In this document: in pieces, positions 26,269 through 35,462 of the stretch | How positions within the stretch are numbered: position 1 is the first letter of the stretch | Layout of the letters: the number at the start of each line of letters is the position of its first letter | Assembly (NCBI GenBank): GCA_029551145.1 | Contig: JAKPGA010000012.1 | Location: forward strand, 1-64,000 | Source of the DNA: Thermotogota bacterium | Lineage (GTDB): Bacteria; Thermotogota; Thermotogae; Thermotogales; DSM-5069 | Length of the DNA stretch: 64,000 nt | Reading direction: 5' to 3' | The notes under the pieces: generated by a model | What the model was told of the DNA's origin: nothing | Databases searched by the model: none | Seen by the model: only the letters and a program-made list of their open reading frames with translations | Translations under genes and position numbers: made by a program

Positions 26269-26646
26269 TTAGATTTCTCCTCTTCGGACTAACAAATCAG
26301 TGACAACTTGGTTAGACATTATATGTAGCTTCACTATCCTTTTTGCGTTCTCAGGAGTCACATGACCATAAACAACGGGCTCCTGACCTTCCAGTCTCAC
26401 TTCAACTGTTGGTTCAACCTCGCAAAGGCCCATGCAACCCGACTGGACGACTGAAACATCATTGATGTTGTTTTCACTCAAAGCTTCGACAACTGCCTTT
26501 AGAGTATCCTTTGCACCAGCGGCTATACCACAGGTACCCATTGCCACAGTGATCTTTCCTCTCTTACCTGTATCTCTCAATTGAAGCTCCTTGACGGCTT
26601 TCTCCTTGATCTTCATTAAGTCTTCAAGTGTCTTTATCTTACTCAT
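26269..26646 (-). CDS. hndB: HndB-type 2Fe-2S ferredoxin-like subunit
   Basis: A 125-residue thioredoxin-like ferredoxin. TVAMGTCGIAAGAKDTL (about 33-49) has one Cys where four-cysteine relatives have two, and GCMGLC (about 70-75) gives the second pair. HndB proteins of NADP-reducing hydrogenase operons look like this. The N-terminal 25 residues are charged and helical. GGAGGTGAAG precedes the ATG, and hndA ends 3 bases before its start. Confidence 0.88.
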   Translation of the reverse strand: MSKIKTLEDLMKIKEKAVKELQLRDTGKRGKITVAMGTCGIAAGAKDTLKAVVEALSENNINDVSVVQSGCMGLCEVEPTVEVRLEGQEPVVYGHVTPENAKRIVKLHIMSNQVVTDLLVRRGEI

Positions 26647-26648
26647 CG

Positions 26649-27140
26649 TTACTTCACCTCCTTATATTTCTCAATGATCCTTGGAACCATATCGGGCTTT
26701 ACTCTCCCGTAGAAATCCTTTTCACCAACGAGGACTACAGGAGCCATACTGCAGGCACCGAGGCATCTAACAGGGTGAATAAAAAAATGTCCATCTTTAG
26801 TTGGTTCCTCCGGTTTCGTGCCGAGTTCTTCCAAAAATCTCTCAAATACCCTGTCTCCGCCCTTTACATAACACGCTGTGCCAAGGCAGACCTTAATTTG
26901 TACCTTTCCCTTTGGTTTGGTTGAAAAGAAGTTGTAGAAGGTCACGACTCCATAGACTTGAGAGACCGGGATGTCAAGTGCGTCAGCAATGTGTTGTTGC
27001 ACCTCGACTGAAAGATAACCAAACAGTTCCTGGGCTTTCTGCAAAACAGAGATAAGCTTGTCTGGTTTCGCACCAATCGAACTGATGTAGTTGTCCAACT
27101 CGTTGAGCAAACGTTCACCTGTCGTGCAAAGATCTGGCAA
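26649..27140 (-). CDS. hndA: HndA/NuoE-type 2Fe-2S subunit
   Basis: About 163 residues: an N-terminal helical bundle (LISVLQKAQELFGYLSVEVQ, YGVVTFYNFFSTKPKG) and a 2Fe-2S thioredoxin-like domain with CLGTAC and CLGAC. It is the first gene of the operon hndA-hndB-hndC-hndA2-hndC2. TTG 27140 is preferred, 8 bases after GGAGG; the GTG at 27149 lies in the ribosome site. A Rex-like operator lies between its promoter and start, which fits control by the NADH/NAD ratio. Confidence 0.92.
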   Translation of the reverse strand: MPDLCTTGERLLNELDNYISSIGAKPDKLISVLQKAQELFGYLSVEVQQHIADALDIPVSQVYGVVTFYNFFSTKPKGKVQIKVCLGTACYVKGGDRVFERFLEELGTKPEEPTKDGHFFIHPVRCLGACSMAPVVLVGEKDFYGRVKPDMVPRIIEKYKEVK

Positions 27141-27152
27141 CTGTTCCACCTC

Positions 27153-27170
27153 CTGTTAATAAATTCACAA
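27153..27170. promoter_or_regulatory. Rex-like redox operator in the hnd promoter
   Basis: CTGTTAATAAATTCACAA matches the Rex consensus TTGTTAA-n4-TTMACAA at all but the first base. It lies just downstream of the -10 box (27182-27187), where bound repressor would block transcription. Rex senses NADH/NAD, fitting the NADH-linked gene products. No rex gene is in the window. Confidence 0.65.
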
Positions 27171-27181
27171 ACTTCAGCTCG

Positions 27182-27190
27182 ATTATACCA
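27182..27190 (-). promoter_or_regulatory. Extended -10 promoter of the hnd operon
   Basis: On the minus strand TGGTATAAT combines a perfect TATAAT (27182-27187) with a TGn extension. No good -35 box is visible 17 bases upstream, as expected for extended -10 promoters. Confidence 0.6.
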
Positions 27191-27244
27191 CTTTCAGTTG
27201 AAAAAACCACATACGATGGTAAAGTAAAGATGGAGGGAATTGAA

Positions 27245-28261
27245 GTGACGATGTTGATTAAGGTAGACCCACTGAAGCCTGCTGAAGATGTTCTGCGCAA
27301 GGCAGCAGACCTCATAAAAGAAGGTGGCGTGGTGGCTTTCCCTACCGAGACTGTCTACGGTCTTGGTGCTGACTGTTTCAACATTTCTGCTGTGCTGAAG
27401 ATCTTTGAAATAAAGAAAAGGCCGCCCGACAACCCTTTGATCGTACACATATACGACAAAAAGCAACTTGAAGACCTAATTGACCAAGATTACCAAAAAG
27501 CTTCTGCAATCATCGATGTCTTCTGGCCAGGTCCTGTGACTCTAATATTCAGAAAAAAGTCTGATGTTCCCAGGGAGGTAACTGGGGGTCTGGAAACCGT
27601 TGCTGTCAGGATGCCAAGCCATCCTGTTGCACAAAAACTACTTTTGCTGAGTGCAACACCCATAGCTGCGCCGAGTGCAAACCTGTCGGGAAAACCAAGC
27701 CCAACACGAGCTGAACATGTAATAGAAGATTTGTACGGTTTGGTTGATGCAATCATCGATGGTGGCGAAACCCCTTTCGGAATTGAATCAACTATTATAG
27801 ATTTCTCAAGGGAAAGACCAGTTCTCCTGCGCCCCGGTCCCGCGACGATAGAGGAAATCCTAAAGCTCGTACCAAACTTGGAAATCCCAGACTTTCTGCT
27901 GAAAAAGATCAATGAGCCTGTCAGACCGCTCTCACCTGGTATGACTTACAGACACTACGCCCCTGAAAAGCCTTTGATTCTTGTTACGAACGAAAACAAA
28001 CTAGATGAAATACTTCTAAAATACCCAGAGGCTCCAGTCATCTGCCCTCAGGAAATGACCACGAGATTCTACGGAAGAAGAACTATTGTGCTGGGCACTC
28101 TAAAGGAACCTTTCACAATCGCACAGAATCTCTTTCATGTTCTGAGAACCGTTGATTCGATCACAACGAACGCTGTAATTGCCATTGGCTTTGAACCGAA
28201 GGGAATCTTGTTTTCTGTAATGAATCGTCTGAGAAGGGCTGCGACGGAGATTGTCGAATAA
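27245..28261 (+). CDS. sua5: Threonylcarbamoyl-AMP synthase (Sua5/YwlC family)
   Basis: A 338-residue enzyme making threonylcarbamoyl-AMP for the t6A37 modification of ANN-decoding tRNAs. The YrdC domain shows GGVVAFPTETVYGLGADCFN (about 26-45), KRPPDNPLIVH and SAPSANLSGKPSPT-type blocks (APSANLSGKPSPT), and the linker PVRPLSPGMTYRHYAPEKP leads to a C-terminal Sua5 domain. GTG 27245 is 7 bases after GGAGGG. It is divergent from the hnd operon. Confidence 0.92.
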   Translation: MTMLIKVDPLKPAEDVLRKAADLIKEGGVVAFPTETVYGLGADCFNISAVLKIFEIKKRPPDNPLIVHIYDKKQLEDLIDQDYQKASAIIDVFWPGPVTLIFRKKSDVPREVTGGLETVAVRMPSHPVAQKLLLLSATPIAAPSANLSGKPSPTRAEHVIEDLYGLVDAIIDGGETPFGIESTIIDFSRERPVLLRPGPATIEEILKLVPNLEIPDFLLKKINEPVRPLSPGMTYRHYAPEKPLILVTNENKLDEILLKYPEAPVICPQEMTTRFYGRRTIVLGTLKEPFTIAQNLFHVLRTVDSITTNAVIAIGFEPKGILFSVMNRLRRAATEIVE

Positions 28262-28359
28262 TCGTAACTTGGCGGTGCTGGGTTCTTAAAAATCCCTATT
28301 CACGTAGTTACCCAACAACGCGTAAAATAACAGTATAAGACCACTTTTGAGGAGGTGAG

Positions 28360-28419
28360 TTGCCTTGGAGAGTACCAGTAGTTCTTTTAGTTTGCCACCA
28401 TGAATTCTCGAGGAGGTGA
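28360..28419 (+). CDS. Putative leader ORF(s) upstream of mgtE
   Basis: A strong ribosome site AGGAGGTGA (28350-28358) stands about 70 bases before mgtE and serves no annotated gene. TTG 28360 opens a 19-codon ORF (PWRVPVVLLVCHHEFSRR after the start) whose TGA lies inside the mgtE ribosome site. Alternatively TTG 28365 opens a 12-codon ORF whose last two residues before the stop are Pro-Pro (LESTSSSFSLPP, stop 28401-28403). Either could couple translation to mgtE. It may also be a chance ORF; there is no second genome for comparison. Confidence 0.4.
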   Translation: MPWRVPVVLLVCHHEFSRR

Positions 28420-28423
28420 TGGA

Positions 28424-29764
28424 ATGAAAGTGAAGGTCCAGGTTGACATTAAGAGATTCATCGAAAATGGTGATTTTAGGACGTTAAAGATGATTTTGAC
28501 CCAGCAAGAACCCGCCGAAATACTTGAGATGATAGAAGAACTCCCAGCAGATGAAAAGATAATTGTATTTCGTCTCCTTCCCAAAGATCAAGCTGCTTTG
28601 GTCTTCAGTGAACTTGAGGCCGATGACCAGATAGCATTGATAGAATTGTTCAAAGAGGAAAGACTCAGAGAAATAATATCTTCAATGGATCCAGATGACA
28701 GAGCAGAACTTTTCGAGGAAATGCCAGCAAACGTTGTGAATAAGTTGCTTTCCTACCTCACACCGGAAGAGAGAAAGATCACTTTGTCTTTGCTCAACTA
28801 TCCTGAGAACTCCGCGGGCCGTTTGACAACTCCCAGGTGTCTTGAATTGTACTCAGATATGACAGTTGCCGAGGCTTTGGAAAAGATCAGGAAGGAGGGT
28901 AAGGACAAAGAGACAGTGCACCTTATGCCTGTGATAGATAGGTCCAGAAAACTACTTGGTACCGTCGAACTACAGGACTTGATATTTGCGGAACCGTCAT
29001 CCGCTGTCGAAAACGTAATGAATTCTAAACCCGTCTTCGTCTATGCGACTACTGATCAGGAGGAAGTTGCTCAGGTAATGAGAAAGTATGACCTTTTTGT
29101 TGTGCCCGTTGTAGATAGTGAGCAACGCTTGATAGGGATTATCACTATAGATGACATCATAGATGTGATAGACGAAGAGGCAACAGAAGATATTCAGAAG
29201 ATGAGTTCTATCGTAACAACTGAAGAACCTTATCTTCACGTCAGTGGCTGGAAGTTGATATTCAGGAGGCTTCCATGGCTTGTCGCATTGCTTTTGGTAG
29301 AGAGCATAAATGGGAATGTCATAGCGAAATTTGAGAATTTCCTCGCATCGCTACCAATAGTAGCCGCTTTCATGCCCACAATGATGGATACCGGAGGTAA
29401 TATCGGCTCGCAGATTTCGGCACTCGTCATAAGAGGTATGGCACTCGGAGAGATAAAACCGAAAGACTGGTGGAAGATAATTCTGCGTGAGATATTAATT
29501 GGTTCGGTTCTTGGAATTTTGCTCGGTCTGACTTTGTTTTTCAGATCGATGATGATCAGTTCGTCTATCAGAGTTGGGCTCGCAGTCTCATTGGCATTGA
29601 CCGTGGTTGTGATTTTCGCGAATACCTTAGGTGCTTTTCTGCCATTTCTGGCGCGCTTGATGCGCATAGACCCTGCAATTATGGCTGGACCATTGTTGAC
29701 AACAATAGTTGATGTTTCAGGAATTGTGATGTATTTCATGATCGTCCACCTAATGCTCAGATGA
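28424..29764 (+). CDS. mgtE: Magnesium transporter MgtE
   Basis: A 446-residue magnesium channel. The N domain (about 1-130, many acidic helices such as [20 protein letters not shown]), two CBS domains (about 130-250, [32 protein letters not shown]) and five C-terminal helices with [15 protein letters not shown] are in the usual order. Magnesium binding to the N and CBS domains closes the pore. AGGAGGTG is 5 bases before ATG 28424. No M-box riboswitch was recognised upstream; possible leader ORFs are noted. Confidence 0.95.
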   Translation: MKVKVQVDIKRFIENGDFRTLKMILTQQEPAEILEMIEELPADEKIIVFRLLPKDQAALVFSELEADDQIALIELFKEERLREIISSMDPDDRAELFEEMPANVVNKLLSYLTPEERKITLSLLNYPENSAGRLTTPRCLELYSDMTVAEALEKIRKEGKDKETVHLMPVIDRSRKLLGTVELQDLIFAEPSSAVENVMNSKPVFVYATTDQEEVAQVMRKYDLFVVPVVDSEQRLIGIITIDDIIDVIDEEATEDIQKMSSIVTTEEPYLHVSGWKLIFRRLPWLVALLLVESINGNVIAKFENFLASLPIVAAFMPTMMDTGGNIGSQISALVIRGMALGEIKPKDWWKIILREILIGSVLGILLGLTLFFRSMMISSSIRVGLAVSLALTVVVIFANTLGAFLPFLARLMRIDPAIMAGPLLTTIVDVSGIVMYFMIVHLMLR

Positions 29765-29766
29765 TT

Positions 29767-29795
29767 TTGACTTTTTCTGCACGAGGGCGTATAAT
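29767..29795 (+). promoter_or_regulatory. Strong promoter of the cold-shock gene
   Basis: TTGACT (29767-29772), a 17-base spacer and a perfect TATAAT (29790-29795). It begins 3 bases after the mgtE stop. The leader to ATG 29847 is about 45 bases, shorter than the long leaders of enterobacterial cspA. Confidence 0.85.
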
Positions 29796-29846
29796 TTTTT
29801 AAGCCCGAAAGGGGTTATTTCGTTTTTTGTAGGGAGGAGTTGCACC

Positions 29847-30047
29847 ATGAAAGGTACAGTCAAGTGGTTTGACCCCAAAAAGGGGTACGGTTTTATCACC
29901 AAAAAGGAGGGTGGAGATGTTTTTGTCCACTGGTCCGCACTGGAAATGGACGGCTTCAAAACCCTCAAGGAAGGTCAGGAGGTTGAGTTCGAGATTCAGG
30001 ATGGTCCAAAAGGTCCTCAAGCAGCCCATGTGAAAGTTGTTGGGTAA
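29847..30047 (+). CDS. Cold-shock domain protein (CspA/CspB family)
   Basis: A 66-residue single OB-fold nucleic-acid chaperone. RNP1 [11 protein letters not shown] and RNP2 DVFVHWSAL are both present, with the N-terminal [10 protein letters not shown] typical of the family. GGGAGGAG precedes ATG. It is monocistronic: own promoter at 29767-29795 and a terminator at 30073-30094. Confidence 0.97.
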   Translation: MKGTVKWFDPKKGYGFITKKEGGDVFVHWSALEMDGFKTLKEGQEVEFEIQDGPKGPQAAHVKVVG

Positions 30048-30072
30048 TAGCAGAAAAACCTGACCATAATTA

Positions 30073-30094
30073 AAGCCCCGCAAGAGCGGGGCTT
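30073..30094. terminator. Bidirectional intrinsic terminator after the cold-shock gene
   Basis: AAGCCCCGC, loop AAGA, GCGGGGCTT followed by TTCATTTTT. The GC-rich 9-bp stem serves the plus-strand cold-shock gene and, with the preceding A-rich side, probably the minus-strand gene ending at 30115. Confidence 0.92.
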
Positions 30095-30114
30095 TTCATT
30101 TTTCCATATTCAAC

Positions 30115-30642
30115 CTAAAATCTTATAGACACATTTGCACCGACAGGTACTGCAGTGCAGTTACTTGATCCGTATGTTCTCATCTCTATACCAGCGCCTG
30201 CGCCAATTGCAAAGGTATTCATATCAAAGGTGTAGTATACCCCTATTCCGACAACGTAACCAAGCTTTGTAAAACTCGTAAGTCCAGGTATCGACAGACC
30301 ACCGTAACCTTTGATCGTCACCGAAGAGAAATCATCGATTGGCAGATTATACTTCGCGGCAACTAACAGATCAAGTGCATACTGTGAATCAACGCCAAGA
30401 AATGTTGCTATGGTATCTGTTGACGGAGCAAGAAACCAAGCAAGACCTACTCCCCCGCCGATCTCTACACCTTCAGATACTTCGTAGGTTACCAGAGCAC
30501 CGAATGATACGTAAGCAGTCGGAGATGCTGCAGTAGGTGTTGCAAACAGCACGAAGTCATAAGAGCCAAAGACATCAACGTTTACTTGAGCCAAACCAAC
30601 AACAGAAATCAAAGCTACAAGTAATACTACCAGTTTCTTCAT
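30115..30642 (-). CDS. Secreted barrel-like protein, probably outer (toga) membrane
   Basis: A 175-residue protein with a signal peptide (1-18, cleavage after GLA). The rest is a run of short alternating hydrophobic/polar strands rich in Gly, Tyr and Val (VDVFGSYDFVLFATP, YVVGIGVYYTFDMNTFAIG), and the chain ends in Phe (ANVSIRF). This is the composition of a small beta-barrel. I do not recognise a named family. GGGAGGAG precedes ATG 30642. It stands alone between two terminator/promoter regions. Confidence 0.75.
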   Translation of the reverse strand: MKKLVVLLVALISVVGLAQVNVDVFGSYDFVLFATPTAASPTAYVSFGALVTYEVSEGVEIGGGVGLAWFLAPSTDTIATFLGVDSQYALDLLVAAKYNLPIDDFSSVTIKGYGGLSIPGLTSFTKLGYVVGIGVYYTFDMNTFAIGAGAGIEMRTYGSSNCTAVPVGANVSIRF

Positions 30643-30685
30643 TCATACTCCTCCCTTCAGAACAATGATTCTGTCAAACAGTATA

Positions 30686-32460
<1,775 letters not shown>

Positions 32461-33330
32461 GTGGAGAAGAAGCGGCAACAGAGGGGTATAATACGTTCTA
32501 TACTTTTCTTTGTCATAACCGCAATCGTTCTATTCTCAGTTTGTGAGAAAGATCGAAATATCGATGGTTTGAGCGTGAATCTTGCCATTGTTGATCTGGT
32601 TACAAGGTTCACGATGGCTTGCATTCTTTTTTCTTATTCACACGTCCTTCTCAAAATAGGTGCCTTCCTCTTCGCTTATGCGAAGATCTTTGGTATCGCA
32701 GGATTTGCCTGTTCAGTTCAGGGATTTTTCAAAATTGAGATGACTCTTGAGATTGTTGGTATTGCTCTCACCGTGATCAGTCTAATTCCCTTGTCTAAGA
32801 ATATCCTGGGCGATCAATTGTTCAAGCTGGCTTTCTCAGATTCACTGACAGGTTTGATGAACAGGCATGCCTTCTTGAACCAAGCGAGAAAGTTCTTGAA
32901 GATTTCAACTGAAAGAGGTAGAACAGCGGCTGTCATTTATGTGGATCTGAACAGATTCAAGTCTGTTAACGATTACCATGGTCATCACACTGGAGACGAG
33001 GTGCTTGGAACTGTTGGCAGAAGGATCAAAACAATGGTGAGAAAGGGAGATCTGGTAGCAAGAATTGGCGGTGATGAATTTGTGTTCTTTTTGTCAGATG
33101 CAGATGAGAAAATTGCCGAAGATGTTGCTAAGAGAATAGTTGATAGAATTTCTTGCCCTATCATGGCCAATGGTGTACAATTTTGCCTTGGAGCAAGTGC
33201 TGGCATAGCGATTTTTCCAAAGAACGGTGAGACAATTGAAGAACTCATCGAAAAAGCAGATAGCGCGATGTACAAGGCAAAAGCAATGGAAAGTGGTTAT
33301 ATGTTCGCATCAAAAGCTGAGAGTATTTGA
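32461..33330 (+). CDS. Membrane-anchored GGDEF diguanylate cyclase
   Basis: A 289-residue protein: about four membrane helices (residues 10-115) and a cytoplasmic GGDEF domain beginning at LAFSDSLTGLMNRHAFL. The active site is intact (ARIGGDEFVFF), as is the product-inhibition I-site RKGD five residues before it. It should make cyclic di-GMP. GTG 32461 follows GGAGTGAT. It ends 9 bases before a class II aldolase gene, so it appears to be the first gene of an unusual two-gene operon. Confidence 0.9.
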   Translation: MEKKRQQRGIIRSILFFVITAIVLFSVCEKDRNIDGLSVNLAIVDLVTRFTMACILFSYSHVLLKIGAFLFAYAKIFGIAGFACSVQGFFKIEMTLEIVGIALTVISLIPLSKNILGDQLFKLAFSDSLTGLMNRHAFLNQARKFLKISTERGRTAAVIYVDLNRFKSVNDYHGHHTGDEVLGTVGRRIKTMVRKGDLVARIGGDEFVFFLSDADEKIAEDVAKRIVDRISCPIMANGVQFCLGASAGIAIFPKNGETIEELIEKADSAMYKAKAMESGYMFASKAESI

Positions 33331-33339
33331 GGTGATAGA

Positions 33340-33984
33340 GTGTACGAACGAGACAGAGAGCTAATAGTGCAGTTTGGTCTGAGAATTTTGAGGTCTAACC
33401 ATGTGAGTGGCACCTCGGGTAACATAAGTTTGAGGGTCTCACAAGATATGATAGCGATCACACCGAGTGGAGTCCCATATGATGAACTTTCCGCGAAGGA
33501 TATACCCATAATAGATTTGGAGGGCCACTTAGTCGAAGGAAACCTAAAACCATCGGTGGAACACCAGCTTCACTGCTTGATATACAAAACCTTTCAAGAT
33601 ATTCATGCCGTCATCCATACACACTCAATCTATTCAACAGTTCTATCAATACTCCATAAACCCTTACCCGCAATTAATGAAACACTTCTGATGATTGGTG
33701 AATCAATACCAGTTAGTGAATATGCGAATGCCGGTTCTTCGCAACTGGCAGACTATGTAGTGAGCTGTATGAAAAAGAGTAAAGCGGTCATCATGGCCAA
33801 TCACGGGCTTGTTTGTGCCGCGAAAACCCTACAGGAAGCCTTTGACATGTGCGAGACCGTTGAAAGAGGCGCGCAAGTTTACGTTACAGCACTGTCAACT
33901 GGTCTTCCAATTCACTTGATTGACGAAAAATGCGCAAAGGAAGCCATTGAGTTCCTCAGCAACAATTATGGTCAGAGGCGATGA
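33340..33984 (+). CDS. Class II aldolase, L-fuculose-phosphate aldolase type
   Basis: A 214-residue zinc aldolase. TSGNIS (25-30), PSGVPY (42-47), KPSVEHQLH (70-78), HTHS (93-96) and NHG (154-156) are the family motifs. Glu74 stands where FucA has its catalytic Glu and AraD has Asp, so aldol cleavage of a sugar phosphate is more likely than epimerisation. The substrate (fuculose, rhamnulose or another ketose phosphate) cannot be read. GTG 33340 follows GAGGTGAT. It is tightly behind a GGDEF gene and convergent with a membrane protein gene 6 bases on. Confidence 0.85.
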   Translation: MYERDRELIVQFGLRILRSNHVSGTSGNISLRVSQDMIAITPSGVPYDELSAKDIPIIDLEGHLVEGNLKPSVEHQLHCLIYKTFQDIHAVIHTHSIYSTVLSILHKPLPAINETLLMIGESIPVSEYANAGSSQLADYVVSCMKKSKAVIMANHGLVCAAKTLQEAFDMCETVERGAQVYVTALSTGLPIHLIDEKCAKEAIEFLSNNYGQRR

Positions 33985-33989
33985 AGTGG

Positions 33990-34451
33990 CTATTTTTTTC
34001 TGGTGGCTGTGAGCAATATTATCCCAAATACTATAACGGTTATCCCAAAGATTATTCTCACGAACTTCCATTGATAGAGACTTATACCGAACAGGACCGC
34101 TCCAATCCCAAAGAGAACGGTCGACGCTACAAGAATACCCTTATTACGATTGACGATATAAGTTTGAATCATGCCAATAGCCGGTGCCACAACGAAAATG
34201 GGCCATAGATAACTCATGTATGAAAAACCCATGATAGTGCAGAAAAGAAAAAGCAATCCTATCGTAGTGAGGATTCCCCCAGGGATGAATCTGCCAGCAG
34301 ATTTGCCAAATGCGCCAAACTCAAAAGTCAGCCCAAGCAAAATCAATATCATCGACCAAACATAATTCACGCTCAAATTCAAGATCAGAACAAGGCCTGT
34401 GATGATCAAAAAGGTGGAAACCAAAATAGCACTTATACTCGCCCTTGGCAT
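33990..34451 (-). CDS. Hypothetical membrane protein with about six helices
   Basis: A 153-residue very hydrophobic protein with repeated helix pairs (ISAILVSTFLIITGLVLILN, WSMILILLGLTFEFGAFG, LTTIGLLFLFCTIMGFSYM). The pattern resembles small LiaI/LiaF-like or DUF5668-like membrane proteins, but I do not assign a family. It lies 11 bases downstream of proC on the same strand and is probably co-transcribed with it. AGGAGGTG precedes the ATG. Confidence 0.75.
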   Translation of the reverse strand: MPRASISAILVSTFLIITGLVLILNLSVNYVWSMILILLGLTFEFGAFGKSAGRFIPGGILTTIGLLFLFCTIMGFSYMSYLWPIFVVAPAIGMIQTYIVNRNKGILVASTVLFGIGAVLFGISLYQWKFVRIIFGITVIVFGIILLTATRKK

Positions 34452-34462
34452 TTGAACACCTC

Positions 34463-35257
34463 CTATTGATTTAATTCTTTTTGAAGTTGAATGGCCTTCA
34501 GATACGTTTCCTGAATAGTTTTCATTAGGGCACCTCGAATACCTTCTCTCTCCATTCGGTATATTCCCTCTATTGTTGTTCCCGCTGGTGAAGTAACCAC
34601 ATGTCTGAATTCACCTGGGTGGTTCCCGAGCTTGAGCAAGAGTTCTGCCGAGCCTATCATCGTTTCCAATACCATTAGCCTTGAAGTTTCGTATGAAAGG
34701 CCCATTCTGATCCCTGCATCGATCAGAGCTTCTATGATGACAAAGACAAAGGCAGGTGCGCTCCCACTCAGTGCAGTGACAGCCGCAAGATGATCTTCGT
34801 CCACTTCGACAATTTGACCCAAACAAGATAGTACCTCGCAGCACCTTTTCCAAGTGTCGTCATTCAATTTTTTCGAACGCGCAGCGCCAACCACACCCTT
34901 ACCAATCATTACGGGAATGTTGGGCATGATTCTTACGATTTTCTTACAGTTTGTCCGTTGGGCTATTTTCTCAATGCCGACTGCTGTCATCGTGCTTATC
35001 AAAATTCGATCGCCAACCTGTCCGATCTCTGAAAGTAAGCGATCACTGTCCTGAGGTTTCACGCACAAAAATGTCATCTCGCACATTTCGATTACCTTTC
35101 TGCTGGTTGCAACTTGATAACCATCTTTTGCAAAGTTCTCTATCTTCTTGAAAGAACGATTTGCCAGAACAATATCCCCAGGTTTCAAATAGCCGCTTTC
35201 AACAAGCCTTTTCGCAATGATTGATCCGATATTCCCAACGCCAATTATCCCTATCAC
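34463..35257 (-). CDS. proC: Pyrroline-5-carboxylate reductase
   Basis: A 264-residue NAD(P)H-dependent enzyme making L-proline. IGIIGVGNIGSIIAKRLVES (2-21) is the nucleotide fold, IVRIMPNIPVMIGKG (about 109-123) and the C-terminal ALSGSAPAFVF and SPAGTTIEGI blocks are diagnostic. GTG 35257 follows AGAGGAG by 9 bases. No proA or proB is nearby. Confidence 0.95.
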   Translation of the reverse strand: MIGIIGVGNIGSIIAKRLVESGYLKPGDIVLANRSFKKIENFAKDGYQVATSRKVIEMCEMTFLCVKPQDSDRLLSEIGQVGDRILISTMTAVGIEKIAQRTNCKKIVRIMPNIPVMIGKGVVGAARSKKLNDDTWKRCCEVLSCLGQIVEVDEDHLAAVTALSGSAPAFVFVIIEALIDAGIRMGLSYETSRLMVLETMIGSAELLLKLGNHPGEFRHVVTSPAGTTIEGIYRMEREGIRGALMKTIQETYLKAIQLQKELNQ

Positions 35258-35374
35258 GGTGTAGTTCTCCTCTCTATTAGAAACAATTACGAGAAATACT
35301 ACAGTACATGGAGCATGAGGGAAAACTCAGATCTTTTCTGACGATCATAGCACACAAAGCCAAGGTTTTCAACC

Positions 35375-35404
35375 TTGACATCTCAAAATCAGGAGCTGTA
35401 TTAT
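35375..35404 (+). promoter_or_regulatory. Promoter of the tctCBA catabolic operon
   Basis: A perfect TTGACA (35375-35380) and TATTAT (35399-35404) with an 18-base spacer. It lies about 60 bases upstream of the tctC start and reads into the palindrome at 35414-35434. Confidence 0.75.
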
Positions 35405-35413
35405 TGTGAAAGA

Positions 35414-35434
35414 GTATTTCATAAGGTGAAATAC
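35414..35434. promoter_or_regulatory. Perfect palindrome, probable IclR operator
   Basis: GTATTTCA, five bases TAAGG, TGAAATAC: a perfect 8-bp inverted repeat beginning about where transcription should start. The last gene of the operon encodes an IclR-family regulator, whose sites are typically short inverted repeats, so this is the natural candidate for its operator. Confidence 0.65.
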
Positions 35435-35462
35435 ACCATTTCTTATGCTGGGAGGGATTGAG

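Noticed and set aside
28262-28420. M-box magnesium riboswitch before mgtE
   Set aside because: The leader is only about 160 bases and I could not find the conserved M-box core or a terminator hairpin.
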